Assembly: GCF_009604375.1 (NCBI RefSeq)
Contig: NZ_WEGH01000001.1
Location: 496,001 to 560,000 of the forward strand
DNA length: 64,000 nucleotides
Direction of reading: 5' to 3'
Source of the DNA: Actinomadura macrotermitis
GTDB taxonomy: Bacteria > Actinomycetota > Actinomycetes > Streptosporangiales > Streptosporangiaceae
Below the pieces are notes generated by a model. That model was not told the DNA's origin. It worked only from the letters and a program-made list of their open reading frames with translations, and did no database searches. Each line of letters opens with the position of its first letter. The stretch's first letter is position 1. Below are positions 28,616 to 39,060 of this stretch, piece after piece. The position numbers and the translations under genes were made by a program.

Positions 28616-29641
28616 GTGCCGCATCACCCCTCCCACGGAAGGTCGCGTCCGCACGTCGCGCGTCCTGTTCCGTCCCGGTCCGGTCCCACGCGGGCGTCCG
28701 TCCCGCGCGAACGCCGGCCCGAGCACCCGCTCCGCCCCGGCGACCCGGACCGCATCGGCGGCTACACGCTGCTCGGCCGGCTCGGTGAGGGCGGCCAGGG
28801 CGTGGCCTACCTCGGCCGCGACGAGGCGGGCGAGCTGGTCACCGTCAAGATGCTGCGCGGCGGCGCGGCGGCCGGGCAGCGCGCGCGCAGCCGCTTCATC
28901 CGGGAGGCCGACGCCGCGACGCAGGTCGCCGGGAGGCACACCGCACGCGTGCTGGACGCCGACGTGAACGGCGACAGCCCCTACATCGTCAGCGAGTTCG
29001 TCGAGGGCCCCTCGCTGCAGCAGGTGGTGCAGGAGGACGGCCCGCTGACCGGCCCGCAGCTGCGCAAGGTCGCGCTGCGCACCGCGGGCGCGCTCGCCGC
29101 GATCCACCGGGCGGACGTCGTGCACCGCGACTTCAAGCCGGGCAACGTGCTGCTCGGCCCGGACGGCGCCAAGGTCATCGACTTCGGCATCGCGCGCACC
29201 ACCGGCACTCTGTACGACACCACCGGCCCCCTGACCACCGGCCCGGTCGGCACCCCGTCCTACATGGCGCCCGAGCAGATCGAGGACGAGCCGGTCGGCC
29301 CGCCCGCCGACGTGTTCGCCTGGGGCGCCACGATGGTGTTCGCCGCGACCGGCAGGCCGCCGTTCGGCACCGGGTCCGGCGCGGCGGTGATGCGGCGGGT
29401 GACCAGCCGCCGCCCCGACCTCGGCGACCTGCAGGGGCCGCTGCGCGAGCTGGTGGCGGCGTGCCTGGACAAGAACCCGGCCGCGCGGCCGACCGCGCGC
29501 CAGCTCGTGCGCGCCCTGCGCGACGACTCGGGACCGGTGACCCGGCCGCGGCCGACGCAGATCCCGCGTTACCGGTGGCAGATGATGGTCGCGCTCGCCG
29601 GCGTGGTGCTGCTCGGCTTCCTGCTCGGCGTGCTCATCTAG
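28616..29641 (+). CDS. Membrane-anchored Ser/Thr protein kinase
   Basis: Hanks-type kinase with the glycine loop LGRLGEGGQGVAYLG, catalytic lysine in VTVKML, HRDFKPGN catalytic loop, DFG in VIDFGIAR and APE in SYMAPEQIEDE. An N-terminal 45-residue basic, Pro/Arg-rich segment precedes the kinase domain. A single C-terminal hydrophobic helix (MMVALAGVVLLGFLLGVLI) anchors it, with essentially no extracellular sensor. The GTG at 28616 is the longest start, but it lacks a ribosome binding site and a later start before the kinase domain is possible. Targets are unknown. Confidence 0.9.
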   Translation: MPHHPSHGRSRPHVARPVPSRSGPTRASVPRERRPEHPLRPGDPDRIGGYTLLGRLGEGGQGVAYLGRDEAGELVTVKMLRGGAAAGQRARSRFIREADAATQVAGRHTARVLDADVNGDSPYIVSEFVEGPSLQQVVQEDGPLTGPQLRKVALRTAGALAAIHRADVVHRDFKPGNVLLGPDGAKVIDFGIARTTGTLYDTTGPLTTGPVGTPSYMAPEQIEDEPVGPPADVFAWGATMVFAATGRPPFGTGSGAAVMRRVTSRRPDLGDLQGPLRELVAACLDKNPAARPTARQLVRALRDDSGPVTRPRPTQIPRYRWQMMVALAGVVLLGFLLGVLI

Positions 29642-29659
29642 CCCCCCGCCACGGGCCGC

Positions 29660-29842
29660 TCACCAGTGCGGCGGGCGCTCCTCCAGGAACCGCGCGTCGT
29701 CGTCGTCCGCCGTCCCGCGCCACTCGCCCCAGCCGACGTCGGTGTCGTCGGCGGTCTGGTCGGGCAGGACCTCCAGGCCGTCCTCGCCGAGGTCCACCGG
29801 CCGGTCGTCGTCGGACCGCGCGCTGTCGGGTCGTTCGCTCAT
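29660..29842 (-). CDS. Small acidic conserved protein ending ERPPHW
   Basis: A 60-residue, very acidic protein (many Asp/Glu) with the central motif TADDTDVGWGEW and the C-terminus FLEERPPHW. I recall similar short proteins in other actinomycetes, with the same VGWGE and ERPPHW ends, but cannot name a family. It starts at ATG 29842, 4 nt after the thiE stop on the same strand, so it is probably co-translated with thiE. It is convergent with the kinase gene, 18 nt away. Function unknown. Confidence 0.6.
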   Translation of the reverse strand: MSERPDSARSDDDRPVDLGEDGLEVLPDQTADDTDVGWGEWRGTADDDDARFLEERPPHW

Positions 29843-29846
29843 GCCC

Positions 29847-30515
29847 CTAGTCTCTCAGGCGCCGCGCCAGCTCCGCCGCCGCGGCTCCCGGATCGGCCGC
29901 CTCGGTGAGCGCCCGGACGACCACCGCGCGCTCGGCGCCCGCCGCCAGCACCTGGTCCAGGTTGCCCGCGTCGATGCCGCCGATGGCGAACCAGGGCCGC
30001 CCGCCGCGCTGCCCGGCGACGTGCTCCAGCAGCTTCGGGCCGGGCGCCTCGCGGCCCGGCTTGGTCGGCGTCGGCCAGACCGGGCCGGCGCAGAAGTAGT
30101 CCACGCCCGGCTCGGCGGCGGCCGCGTCGGCCTGCTCGGGCGCGTGGGTGGAGCGGCCGATCAGGATGTCCTCGCCGACGATGGCGCGGGCGGCCGGCAC
30201 CGGCAGGTCGTCCTGCCCGAGGTGCAGCACGTCGGCGTGCACCGCGTGCGCGACGTCGGCGCGGTCGTTGACCGCCAGCAGCGCGCCGTGCCGCTCGCAC
30301 GCCGCCCGGAACACCTTCAGGTACTCGATCTCCTGCCGCGCCTCCAGGCCCTTCTGGCGCAGCTGGACGATGTCGACCCCGTTCGCCAGGACCGCGTCCA
30401 GGAAGGCCGGCAGGTCGCCCTGGCGCTCGCGCGCGTCCGTGCAGAGGTAGAGGCGGGCGCGGCTGAGCCGGGCGCGCAGCGCGACGGCCCGGTCGGAGAG
30501 CAGGTGCCTGGACAC
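29847..30515 (-). CDS. thiE: Thiamine-phosphate synthase
   Basis: Couples the pyrimidine (HMP-PP) and thiazole phosphate halves into thiamine phosphate. The 222-residue barrel has [14 protein letters not shown] (pyrimidine phosphate site), [32 protein letters not shown]-like [25 protein letters not shown] and [10 protein letters not shown], all standard ThiE motifs. The GTG start at 30515 has AAAGGAA upstream. Unlike thiOSG, it is on the minus strand with no riboswitch visible before it. Confidence 0.95.
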   Translation of the reverse strand: MSRHLLSDRAVALRARLSRARLYLCTDARERQGDLPAFLDAVLANGVDIVQLRQKGLEARQEIEYLKVFRAACERHGALLAVNDRADVAHAVHADVLHLGQDDLPVPAARAIVGEDILIGRSTHAPEQADAAAAEPGVDYFCAGPVWPTPTKPGREAPGPKLLEHVAGQRGGRPWFAIGGIDAGNLDQVLAAGAERAVVVRALTEAADPGAAAAELARRLRD

Positions 30516-30559
30516 GAGGGGGCGGGTTCCTTTCGGGGGCTGGGCGGTGGAGACGCGGC

Positions 30560-30596
30560 GGCGGGGCCGCCGGGAGCATGGCCCGGCGGCCCCGCC
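30560..30596 (-). terminator. GC-rich hairpin between the Rv2175c-like gene and thiE
   Basis: Perfect 15-bp arms, GGCGGGGCCGCCGGG (30560-30574) and its complement (30582-30596), around a 7-nt loop. It lies 71 nt beyond the stop of the upstream minus-strand gene and 44 nt before thiE. No T tract follows. Confidence 0.55.
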
Positions 30597-30667
30597 ATCG
30601 TGTCATGTACGCGCAATGTCGGTCGGTGGTGCCGGCCCGGGGCCGCCGGCGGGCCTTCGGCGGGCCG

Positions 30668-31042
30668 TCAGAAGGCCATCGCCTGGGCGCGTCTGCGCAC
30701 CTCGGTGCCCCGGTTCTCGGCGAGCGCGTCGACGGGGGTCCCCGGGAGGGTGTCGTCGGCGGTGAAGAGCCAGCGCAGCATCTCCAGGTCGTCGAAACCG
30801 GCGTCCGACAGCAGGGTGAGGGTGCCGGGCAGCCCCTTGATCACCTCGCCGTCCTTGATGAAGGCGGCGGGCACCGCCGGGGCGCCGTCGCGGCGGACGG
30901 CCAGCAGCTTGCGCTCGCTGAGCAGCTGCTTGGTGCGGCCGATCTTGATTCCGAGGCGCTCGGTGGCCTCCTGCAGGGAGATCCATTCGCCGACCAGGGC
31001 GTCGGTGCGGGGGTCCAGAGCGCTGTCCACGGTTGCGTGCAT
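30668..31042 (-). CDS. Rv2175c-family DNA-binding protein
   Basis: DNA-binding protein related to M. tuberculosis Rv2175c, which is known there as a substrate of the kinase PknL. The N-terminal half holds an excisionase-like winged helix: EWISLQEATERLGIKIGRTKQLLSERKLLAVRRDG. The C-terminal half is LLSDAGFDDLEMLRWLFTADDTLPGTPVDAL, typical of the family. ATG 31042 (MHATVDSALDP, 124 residues) is preferred because AAGGGGG lies 10 nt upstream; GTG 31051 is an alternative. The likely cognate kinase lies 5 kb away at 35834. Confidence 0.88.
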   Translation of the reverse strand: MHATVDSALDPRTDALVGEWISLQEATERLGIKIGRTKQLLSERKLLAVRRDGAPAVPAAFIKDGEVIKGLPGTLTLLSDAGFDDLEMLRWLFTADDTLPGTPVDALAENRGTEVRRRAQAMAF

Positions 31043-31077
31043 CTGCGTCACGCCCCCTTGACTACCACGTACCAAGA

Positions 31078-32292
31078 TCACTCAAACCCACCCACATTCA
31101 GCGCCTGGCGAACGGGCACCGCGGGGTCGGCCAGCAGGGCGGCGTCCACGGGCGTCCCGGCGGCGATGACCCGCTTGGCCTGCACGAGGTCGCGCGGCCG
31201 GTCCACGGTGAGGATCGCGTCCAGCCGGTCGCCGGTGAGCCACGCGACGGCCCACTTCCCGTCCGCCGGATCGCCCCGGTGGAGCATCCGCTCGGACCGC
31301 GCGTGCTGTCCGGCGTACTGGACCATCCGGCCGAACTGCTCGGACCAGAAGTAGGGCGGGGCGTCGTAGACGGCGTCCTCGCCGAGGAGCGCGGCCGCGG
31401 CGACCTCGGGGGCGTTCAGCGCGGTGTCCCAGTGCTCGACGAGCAGCCGCCGCCCGTAGCGGTGCGACCAGTAGGCGGCGCAGTCGCCGACGGCCACCAC
31501 GTCGGGGCGGGGCGCGCCGCCGGCGCTCGTGCGGAACGAGGCGTCGGTGACGACGCCGCGCTCGACGTCCAGTCCCGAGCCCGCCAGCCACTCCACCTCG
31601 GGGCGGACGCCGACGCCCACCACGATCTCGTCGGCGTCGATCCGGGTGCCGTCGCCGAGCGCGAGCCCGCCGGGCTCGACCGCGGCGACCTTGACGCCGG
31701 TGCGCAGCTCGACGCCCGCCTCGGCGTACCAGGGCGCGGTGAGCGCGCCGATCTCCGGCCCGACCGCGTTGGCGAGCGGGGTGTCCGCGGCCTCCACCAC
31801 GGTCACCCGGCAGCCCTTCTTGGCGGCGGTGGTGGCGACCTCGGCGCCGATCCAGCCCGCCCCGACGATGACGACGCGCGCGCCCGGGACGAGCCGGTCG
31901 CGCAGGTCGCGGGCCTCGTCGATGGTGCGCAGCACGTGCTGGGGGCCGTCGCCGGGCAGCGTGACGGGGGTCGCGCCGGTGGCGATGACCAGGCCGCCGA
32001 AGGGCAGCTCTCCGGCGGTGGTGGCCAGCGTGCCGCCGCCCGCGTCCGCCAGGCGGAGGCCGGTGGCGCGCTCGCCGAGCAGCAGCTCGCAGTCCAGCCG
32101 CGCCCAGTCCGCGTCGACGGTGGTGTCGTCGGTCTCGCCGGCCAGCACCGCCTTCGACAGCGGCGGCCGGTCGTACGGCTCGTGCCGCTCGGCCGACACC
32201 AGCGTCAGCGCGCCCCGGTACCCCCTGCCGCGCAGGGCCTCCACGGCGCGCACGCCGGCCAGCCCGCCACCCACGACGATCACCCTGTCCAT
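31078..32292 (-). CDS. FAD-dependent ferredoxin/rubredoxin reductase-like oxidoreductase
   Basis: Two-dinucleotide-binding-domain flavoprotein of 404 residues. GGGLAGVRAVEALR at the N-terminus binds FAD, VVIVGAGWIGAEVATTAAKKG near residue 145 binds NAD(P)H, and VVAVGDCAAYW is the second FAD contact. The C-terminal domain resembles the reductases that feed electrons to ferredoxins of P450 or dioxygenase systems. No partner ferredoxin is adjacent, so the acceptor is unknown. The frame is open to 32460, but ATG 32292 gives MDRVIVVGGG, with TAGGGT 8 nt upstream. It is divergent from the thi riboswitch. Confidence 0.9.
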   Translation of the reverse strand: MDRVIVVGGGLAGVRAVEALRGRGYRGALTLVSAERHEPYDRPPLSKAVLAGETDDTTVDADWARLDCELLLGERATGLRLADAGGGTLATTAGELPFGGLVIATGATPVTLPGDGPQHVLRTIDEARDLRDRLVPGARVVIVGAGWIGAEVATTAAKKGCRVTVVEAADTPLANAVGPEIGALTAPWYAEAGVELRTGVKVAAVEPGGLALGDGTRIDADEIVVGVGVRPEVEWLAGSGLDVERGVVTDASFRTSAGGAPRPDVVAVGDCAAYWSHRYGRRLLVEHWDTALNAPEVAAAALLGEDAVYDAPPYFWSEQFGRMVQYAGQHARSERMLHRGDPADGKWAVAWLTGDRLDAILTVDRPRDLVQAKRVIAAGTPVDAALLADPAVPVRQALNVGGFE

Positions 32293-32388
32293 GGGAGGCC
32301 ACCCTAACCGGCCCGCCCGCGCCATAAGTGGACGGGTGTCCAGACAGCAGGACACGCCTGGTCGGCCGTAGGGTGGAGGACGAAACAG

Positions 32389-32508
32389 ACGCGGGAGTCC
32401 GGGCACACCGGGCTGAGAGGACGCCTGGGGACGGCGGTGCGCACGCGCCCGCCCTCGCACGCGGCGTCGACCGCCACGACCTGATCCGGATCATGCCGGC
32501 GAAGGGAG
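32389..32508 (+). promoter_or_regulatory. TPP riboswitch (THI box)
   Basis: The conserved parts of the thiamine-pyrophosphate aptamer are present in order: ACGCGGGAGTCC with CTGAGAGG (32413-32420), a variable GC-rich stem, then CGACCTGATCCGGATCATGC and CGGCGAAGGGAG. The last element includes the GGGAG ribosome binding site of thiO, 4 nt before its ATG. TPP binding is therefore likely to block translation of thiO-thiS-thiG. Confidence 0.95.
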
Positions 32509-32512
32509 CGCG

Positions 32513-34613
<2,101 letters not shown>

Positions 34614-34727
34614 AGGAACGCTTCACCATCGCCTGTAGCAACATTCACTGGACCTGAAAAGAGGGCGGCAGCAGACTGATCTGCAGCACTCCGTCCCACT
34701 TCGGTGTTGATGGAAATATCCCGACTT

Positions 34728-34740
34728 TAAGGTTCGACGC
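34728..34740 (+). promoter_or_regulatory. Leaderless promoter (-10) of the first EamA gene
   Basis: TAAGGT (34728-34733) lies exactly 7 nt before ATG 34741 with no ribosome binding site. TTGATG at 34707-34712 is a possible -35 at a short 15-nt spacing. The 34614-34740 gap is more AT-rich than the surrounding DNA and holds no gene. Confidence 0.5.
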
Positions 34741-35748
34741 ATGATGCAGCAGAGCAGCAAGGTGGACCGGCTCGCGGTGGCGGCCGCGACGGTGACCGTA
34801 TTCGCGTGGGCGTCGGCGTTCGTGGCCATCCGCAGCGCCGGCGCCGAGTTCGGGCCCGGCGCGCTCGCGCTCGGCCGCATGCTGACCGGAGCGGTCGCGC
34901 TCGGGGTGATCTGCCTGATCCGGCGCGAAGGGCTCCCGCCGCGCGCCGCCTGGCCGGGCATCGCGGTCTCCGGCGTGCTCTGGTTCGGCCTCTACATGAT
35001 CGCGCTGAACTGGGGCGAGCAGAAGGTCGACGCCGGCACCGCCGCCCTGGTGGTCAACACCGGCCCCATCCTGATCGCGCTGCTCGGCGGCTGGCTGCTG
35101 AAGGAGGGCTTCCCGCCGCGGCTGATGGCCGGGATGGCGGTGTCGTTCGCGGGCGCCGTCGTGGTCGGGCTGTCGATGTCCGGCGGCGGCGGGTCGTCGA
35201 TCCTCGGCGTCCTGCTCTGCCTGCTGGCCGCCGCCACCTACGCGGCGGGCGTGGTGAGCCAGAAGCCCGCGCTGCGGCACGCGTCGGCGCTGCAGGCGAC
35301 CACCTGGGGCTGCGTCATCGGCGCCGCCTGCTGCCTGCCGTTCGCCGGGCAGCTGTTCACCCAGCTCGGCGACGCCTCCCCCACCGCGATCGCGAACATG
35401 GTCTACCTCGGCGTCGTGCCGACCGCGCTCGCCTTCACCACCTGGGCCTACGCGCTGGCCCGCAGCTCGGCCGGGAAGATGGGCGCCACCACCTACGCCG
35501 CCCCCGCCCTGGTCGTGCTCATGTCGTGGGCGCTGCTCGACGAGATCCCCGGCTGGCTGACGCTGTCGGGCGGCGTCCTCTGCCTGGCGGGCGTCGCGGT
35601 CTCCCGCAGCCGGCCGCGGCGCGCGGCCCAGGGACCCGTGGTGGAGGACCCCGTGGTGGAGGGCCCCGTGGTGGAGGACACAGTGACCGACGACACGCCC
35701 GGGCAGGAGGCCGCGGGCGCCACCGAGGCCCCCGTGCGGCACGGCTGA
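34741..35748 (+). CDS. EamA/DMT-family transporter with repetitive C-terminal tail
   Basis: Ten-helix drug/metabolite transporter, 335 residues, made of two EamA halves (about 10-140 and 155-290). The first helix reads AAATVTVFAWASAFVAIR, and GATTYAAPALVVLMSWALLDEIPGWLTLSGG in the second half is the EamA signature region. The cytosolic tail after residue 290 contains three tandem PVVED/PVVEG repeats and is acidic. The start is backed by TAAGGT 7 nt upstream (leaderless). It follows thiG, but with its own promoter, so thiamine transport is not implied. Substrate unknown. Confidence 0.88.
   Translation: MMQQSSKVDRLAVAAATVTVFAWASAFVAIRSAGAEFGPGALALGRMLTGAVALGVICLIRREGLPPRAAWPGIAVSGVLWFGLYMIALNWGEQKVDAGTAALVVNTGPILIALLGGWLLKEGFPPRLMAGMAVSFAGAVVVGLSMSGGGGSSILGVLLCLLAAATYAAGVVSQKPALRHASALQATTWGCVIGAACCLPFAGQLFTQLGDASPTAIANMVYLGVVPTALAFTTWAYALARSSAGKMGATTYAAPALVVLMSWALLDEIPGWLTLSGGVLCLAGVAVSRSRPRRAAQGPVVEDPVVEGPVVEDTVTDDTPGQEAAGATEAPVRHG
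35635..35679 (+). repeat. Three in-frame 15-nt tandem repeats
   Basis: CCCGTGGTGGAGGAC occurs three times in a row (35635, 35650, 35665), with one base change in the middle copy. They encode PVVED-PVVEG-PVVED in the tail of the EamA protein. Copy number could vary between strains by slippage. Confidence 0.85.
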
Positions 35749-35833
35749 TCCGCCGGACGGCCGGTCCCGGCGCGGGCACGCTCATACCCGGGACTGATGA
35801 GTTCCGGTGGAAAAGCCCTTTAAACTCGCTCTG

Positions 35834-37783
35834 ATGGACACGACGGTTGCTGATCCCCTCGTCGGGCGCGTGCTCGACGGGCGCTACCGCATTGAGTCCC
35901 GCATCGCCCGCGGCGGCATGGCCACCGTGTACGTGGCCCGCGACATCAGGCTCGACCGCGAGATCGCGATCAAGGTGATGCACGCCCACCTGGCGGCGGA
36001 CGAGGACTTCGTGCAGCGCTTCATCGGCGAGGCCAAGGCCGCCGCGGCGCTCTCCCACCCGAACGTGGTCGCGGTCTACGACCAGCGCACCGACGGCGAG
36101 CACGTCTTCCTCGTCATGGAGTACGTGCCCGGGCGCACCCTGCGCGAGCTGCTGACCGAGCGGGGCCGGCTCGGCCCGCGCGCCGCGCTGGAGATCATGC
36201 AGCCGGTGCTGGCCGCGCTCGGCGCGGCGCACCGGGCCGGCCTGGTGCACCGCGACGTCAAGCCCGAGAACGTGCTGATCACCGCCGACGGGCAGGCCAA
36301 GGTCGCCGACTTCGGGCTGGCCCGGGCCGAGTCGGCGAGCAAGATGACCAAGACCGGCCTGATCATCGGCACCGTCGGCTACCTGGCGCCCGAGCAGGTC
36401 CTGTCGGGCAACGCCGACGTGCGCTCGGACGTGTACGCGGCCGGGGTGATGCTGTTCGAGCTGCTCACCGGCTACCTGCCGCACCAGGGCGAGTCGCCGC
36501 TGGCGGTGGCCTACAAGCACGTCAATGAGGCCGTCCCGGCGCCCTCCACCGCCGTGCCGGGCCTGCCGCCGCAGGTCGACGCGCTGGTCACCCGTGCGAC
36601 CGCGCACGACCCGGCCGGCCGGCCCGCCGACGCGAGCGCCTACCTGGCCGCCGTCGCCGAGGTCTACAACGGGCTGCCCCGCGACTTCGACGAGCGGGTC
36701 GCCGAGGCGTCCCGCAACGTCACCGCCGTCCTGGAGGCCCCGCCGATGGCGCCGCCGGCCGCCGACGGCCGCACCGCGGTCTTCGACGCCGCCGGCACCA
36801 TGCCGGCGGGCGTGCCGGCCGGCCGGCCCGGCGGCGCGCCGCAGCGCACCGCCGCCGACAAGGCCATCGGCGCCATCACCGGCAAGTACGTGCTGATCGC
36901 GATCGGCGCGGTGGCGGCGGTGATCCTCGGCTGGGCCGTCTGGTACCAGACCTCCGGGCAGTACGAGCACGTCCCCGACGGCATCGTCGGGATGAAGCTC
37001 GCCACCGCCACCAAGCAGCTGGAGGACAAGGGCCTGACCGTCCGCCGGGGCGCGTCGGTCTTCAGCGACCGGGCCGCCAAGGGCACGGTCGCCAAGTCCG
37101 ACCCGCTGCCGGGCACCCGGATCGCGCAGGGCCGGACGGTCACGCTGTTCCCGTCCAAGGGCCGCACCCCGCGCGAGGTCCCCGACGTGCAGGGCAAGAC
37201 CGAGGACGAGGCGCGGCAGGCGCTGCGGGACAAGGGCTTCAGCGTCGGCGAGGTCGCCCGGCAGGGCTCCCAGTCGGTCGACAAGGGCAAGGTCATCCGC
37301 ACCCGGCCGGTCGCGGGCACCAAGGTGTCCCCCGACGAGCCGGTCGTCCTGGTGGTCAGCACCGGCATGTCCATGCCGGACCTGCGCGGCATGAACGCCG
37401 ACCAGGCCAAGACCCGGCTGGAGTCGATGGGCCTGGACGTCAAGGTCGACAAGCGCGACGAGCAGGGCAAGCCGCCCAACACCGTGCTGGAGCAGACCCC
37501 GGCGCCCGGCACCGGGGTGTCCAACGGCGACGAGGTCCGCCTGGTCGTCAACAAGAAGGACTGCCTGATCGGCAACTACTTCTGCGACGACGGCAACCAG
37601 GACCAGGACAAGATCCCGGTGCCCGGCGTGATCGGGCAGCCGTTCGACCAGGCCGCCCAGGCCATCCAGAGCTCCGGCTTCCGGGTCAAGGTCCGCTCCC
37701 GGTTCGGCGGCACCGTGGCGGGCCAGTTCCCGCTGCCGGGCTTCTCCGCGCCGCGCGGGTCCGAGATCACCATCTGGGGCTGA
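35834..37783 (+). CDS. pknL: PASTA-domain Ser/Thr protein kinase (PknL-like)
   Basis: Transmembrane kinase of 649 residues. The kinase domain (about 15-275) has IARGGMATVYVA, IAIKVM, HRDVKPENVL, VADFGLAR and YLAPEQ. A juxtamembrane linker is followed by one membrane helix (YVLIAIGAVAAVILGWAVWY). Outside lie four PASTA repeats beginning at HVPDGIVG, EVPDVQGK, SMPDLRGM and PVPGVIGQ, which in this family bind peptidoglycan or lipid II fragments. ATG 35834 is chosen because TAAACT lies exactly 7 nt upstream with no ribosome binding site, implying a leaderless mRNA. Chromosomal context (metF, idsA, Rv2175c-like, DAHP synthase) matches Rv2176 PknL. Confidence 0.93.
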   Translation: MDTTVADPLVGRVLDGRYRIESRIARGGMATVYVARDIRLDREIAIKVMHAHLAADEDFVQRFIGEAKAAAALSHPNVVAVYDQRTDGEHVFLVMEYVPGRTLRELLTERGRLGPRAALEIMQPVLAALGAAHRAGLVHRDVKPENVLITADGQAKVADFGLARAESASKMTKTGLIIGTVGYLAPEQVLSGNADVRSDVYAAGVMLFELLTGYLPHQGESPLAVAYKHVNEAVPAPSTAVPGLPPQVDALVTRATAHDPAGRPADASAYLAAVAEVYNGLPRDFDERVAEASRNVTAVLEAPPMAPPAADGRTAVFDAAGTMPAGVPAGRPGGAPQRTAADKAIGAITGKYVLIAIGAVAAVILGWAVWYQTSGQYEHVPDGIVGMKLATATKQLEDKGLTVRRGASVFSDRAAKGTVAKSDPLPGTRIAQGRTVTLFPSKGRTPREVPDVQGKTEDEARQALRDKGFSVGEVARQGSQSVDKGKVIRTRPVAGTKVSPDEPVVLVVSTGMSMPDLRGMNADQAKTRLESMGLDVKVDKRDEQGKPPNTVLEQTPAPGTGVSNGDEVRLVVNKKDCLIGNYFCDDGNQDQDKIPVPGVIGQPFDQAAQAIQSSGFRVKVRSRFGGTVAGQFPLPGFSAPRGSEITIWG

Positions 37784-37830
37784 CCGGACCGGTCACGGCC
37801 GCTCCCGCCTGCGATTAGGCTCGGACGCCT

Positions 37831-38688
37831 ATGACCTCCTCCTCCATCCCCAGTCCCATCGGGGCGCACGTGCCGGTGGCCGGCGGCCTGGCCACCGGCG
37901 GCCTGAAGTACGCCGCCGAGATCGGCGCCGAGACCGTCCAGGTGTTCGTGTCTAACCCGCGCGGGTGGGCGCTGCCCGAGGGCAGGCCCGCCGAGGACGC
38001 CAAGCTGCGCGAGCGCACGGACGTGCCGGTGTTCGTGCACGCCCCCTACCTGGTCAACTTCGGCTCCCCGAGCGCCGCGACGCTGGAGAAGTCGGTCGAG
38101 ACCGTCCGGCACTCGCTGACCCGCGGCCGCGCCATCGGCGCGCGCGGCGTGGTCGTGCACACCGGCTCGGCCGTCAGCCAGTCCTACGACGCCGCGATGA
38201 AGCAGGTGCACGAGCACGTGCTGCCGCTGCTGGAGGAGATCCCCGAGGACGGCCCCGACCTGCTGCTGGAGCCGATGGCCGGGCAGGGCGCGATGCTGTG
38301 CGCCCTGGTGACGGCCCTCGGCGAGTTCTTCGAGCGGCTGGAGCACCACCCGAAGGTCGGCGTGTGCCTGGACACCTGCCACGCGTTCGCCGCCGGGCAC
38401 GACCTGGCCGCGCCGGACGGCGTCGACACGATGCTGCGCGAGCTCGTGGAGACGGTCGGGCCGGGGCGGCTGAGGCTGGTGCACGCCAACGACTCCAAGG
38501 ACGTCTGCGGCTCGGCCAAGGACCGGCACGAGAACATCGGCGCCGGGCACATCGGCGAGGAGGCGTTCGCGGCGCTGCTGCGCCACCCCGAGGTCGCGGG
38601 CGTCCCGTTCGTCATCGAGACGCCGGGCCGCAGCGCCGACCCGCACCGCGCCGACATCGACACGCTGAAGCGCCTGCGCGACCGCTGA
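37831..38688 (+). CDS. nfo: Deoxyribonuclease IV (endonuclease IV, AP endonuclease)
   Basis: Zinc enzyme that cuts DNA at abasic sites in base excision repair. The 285-residue barrel starts PIGAHVPVAGGLATG. The metal ligands lie in VHAPYLVNFG, GVVVHTGS, LLLEPMAGQG, VCLDTCHAFAAGHD, LVHANDSKD, RHENIGAGHIG and VIETPG, the usual Nfo series. TAGGCT 9 nt before ATG 37831 may be its -10 box. Convergent terminator hairpins follow. Confidence 0.95.
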   Translation: MTSSSIPSPIGAHVPVAGGLATGGLKYAAEIGAETVQVFVSNPRGWALPEGRPAEDAKLRERTDVPVFVHAPYLVNFGSPSAATLEKSVETVRHSLTRGRAIGARGVVVHTGSAVSQSYDAAMKQVHEHVLPLLEEIPEDGPDLLLEPMAGQGAMLCALVTALGEFFERLEHHPKVGVCLDTCHAFAAGHDLAAPDGVDTMLRELVETVGPGRLRLVHANDSKDVCGSAKDRHENIGAGHIGEEAFAALLRHPEVAGVPFVIETPGRSADPHRADIDTLKRLRDR

Positions 38689-38727
38689 GCCCCCCGGCGG
38701 GCCCCGCCGCCGGGCGCACGAAAAAGA

Positions 38728-38773
38728 CCCGGGCACCGCTGGACAACCCCCCGACTGTCCAGCGGCACCCGGG
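38728..38773 (-). terminator. Intrinsic terminator (strong on the minus strand)
   Basis: CCCGGGCACCGCTGGACA (38728-38745) pairs with 38756-38773 with only two mismatched positions. On the minus strand it is directly followed by GTCTTTTTCG, a proper T tract. It also lies 39 nt after the nfo stop, so it can act on both convergent transcripts. Confidence 0.8.
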
Positions 38774-39060
38774 CCGCACGCCGCTGGATCCCACCCCCCC
38801 GGTACGGGATCCGGCGACTCTGATCCGGCGCACGGCTCGCGCCCGCCGGATCTCCAGTTTCGTCTTGTGGCGGGTCTCCCCGCGTGGCCCCTCCGCTCCC
38901 CGCGGGGCGGGTGTCGCGTGTGGTGCCACTGAGAACACTAGAGGTGTTCTGGCTCGGATTGGGCCTAGGAAAACCCCGGCCTCGGTAAACGGTAAGTAGT
39001 CAGCGATATACGTACTGTAGTCGCACGACGAGCGGCCGGTTCCGCGCGACGAACGGTCCG
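38774..39060. other. Gene-free region with several inverted repeats
   Basis: No coding frame is supported between nfo and the symporter gene. It holds GGATCCC/GGGATCC (38786-38812), GATCCGGCG/CGCCGGATC (38822-38852) and the operator-like AGAACAC-tagag-GTGTTCT (38932-38950). An AT-richer stretch at about 38985-39020 contains GATATACGTACTGTAG. Since both flanking genes end here, symmetric operator-like and promoter-like sequence is unexpected; a small RNA is possible. Confidence 0.4.

Noticed and set aside
30560..30596. Strong hairpin before thiE as a thiamine riboswitch
   Set aside because: It lacks the CTGAGA and GATCTGGATAATGCC-like elements that are clear at 32389-32508, so it is treated as a terminator-type hairpin.
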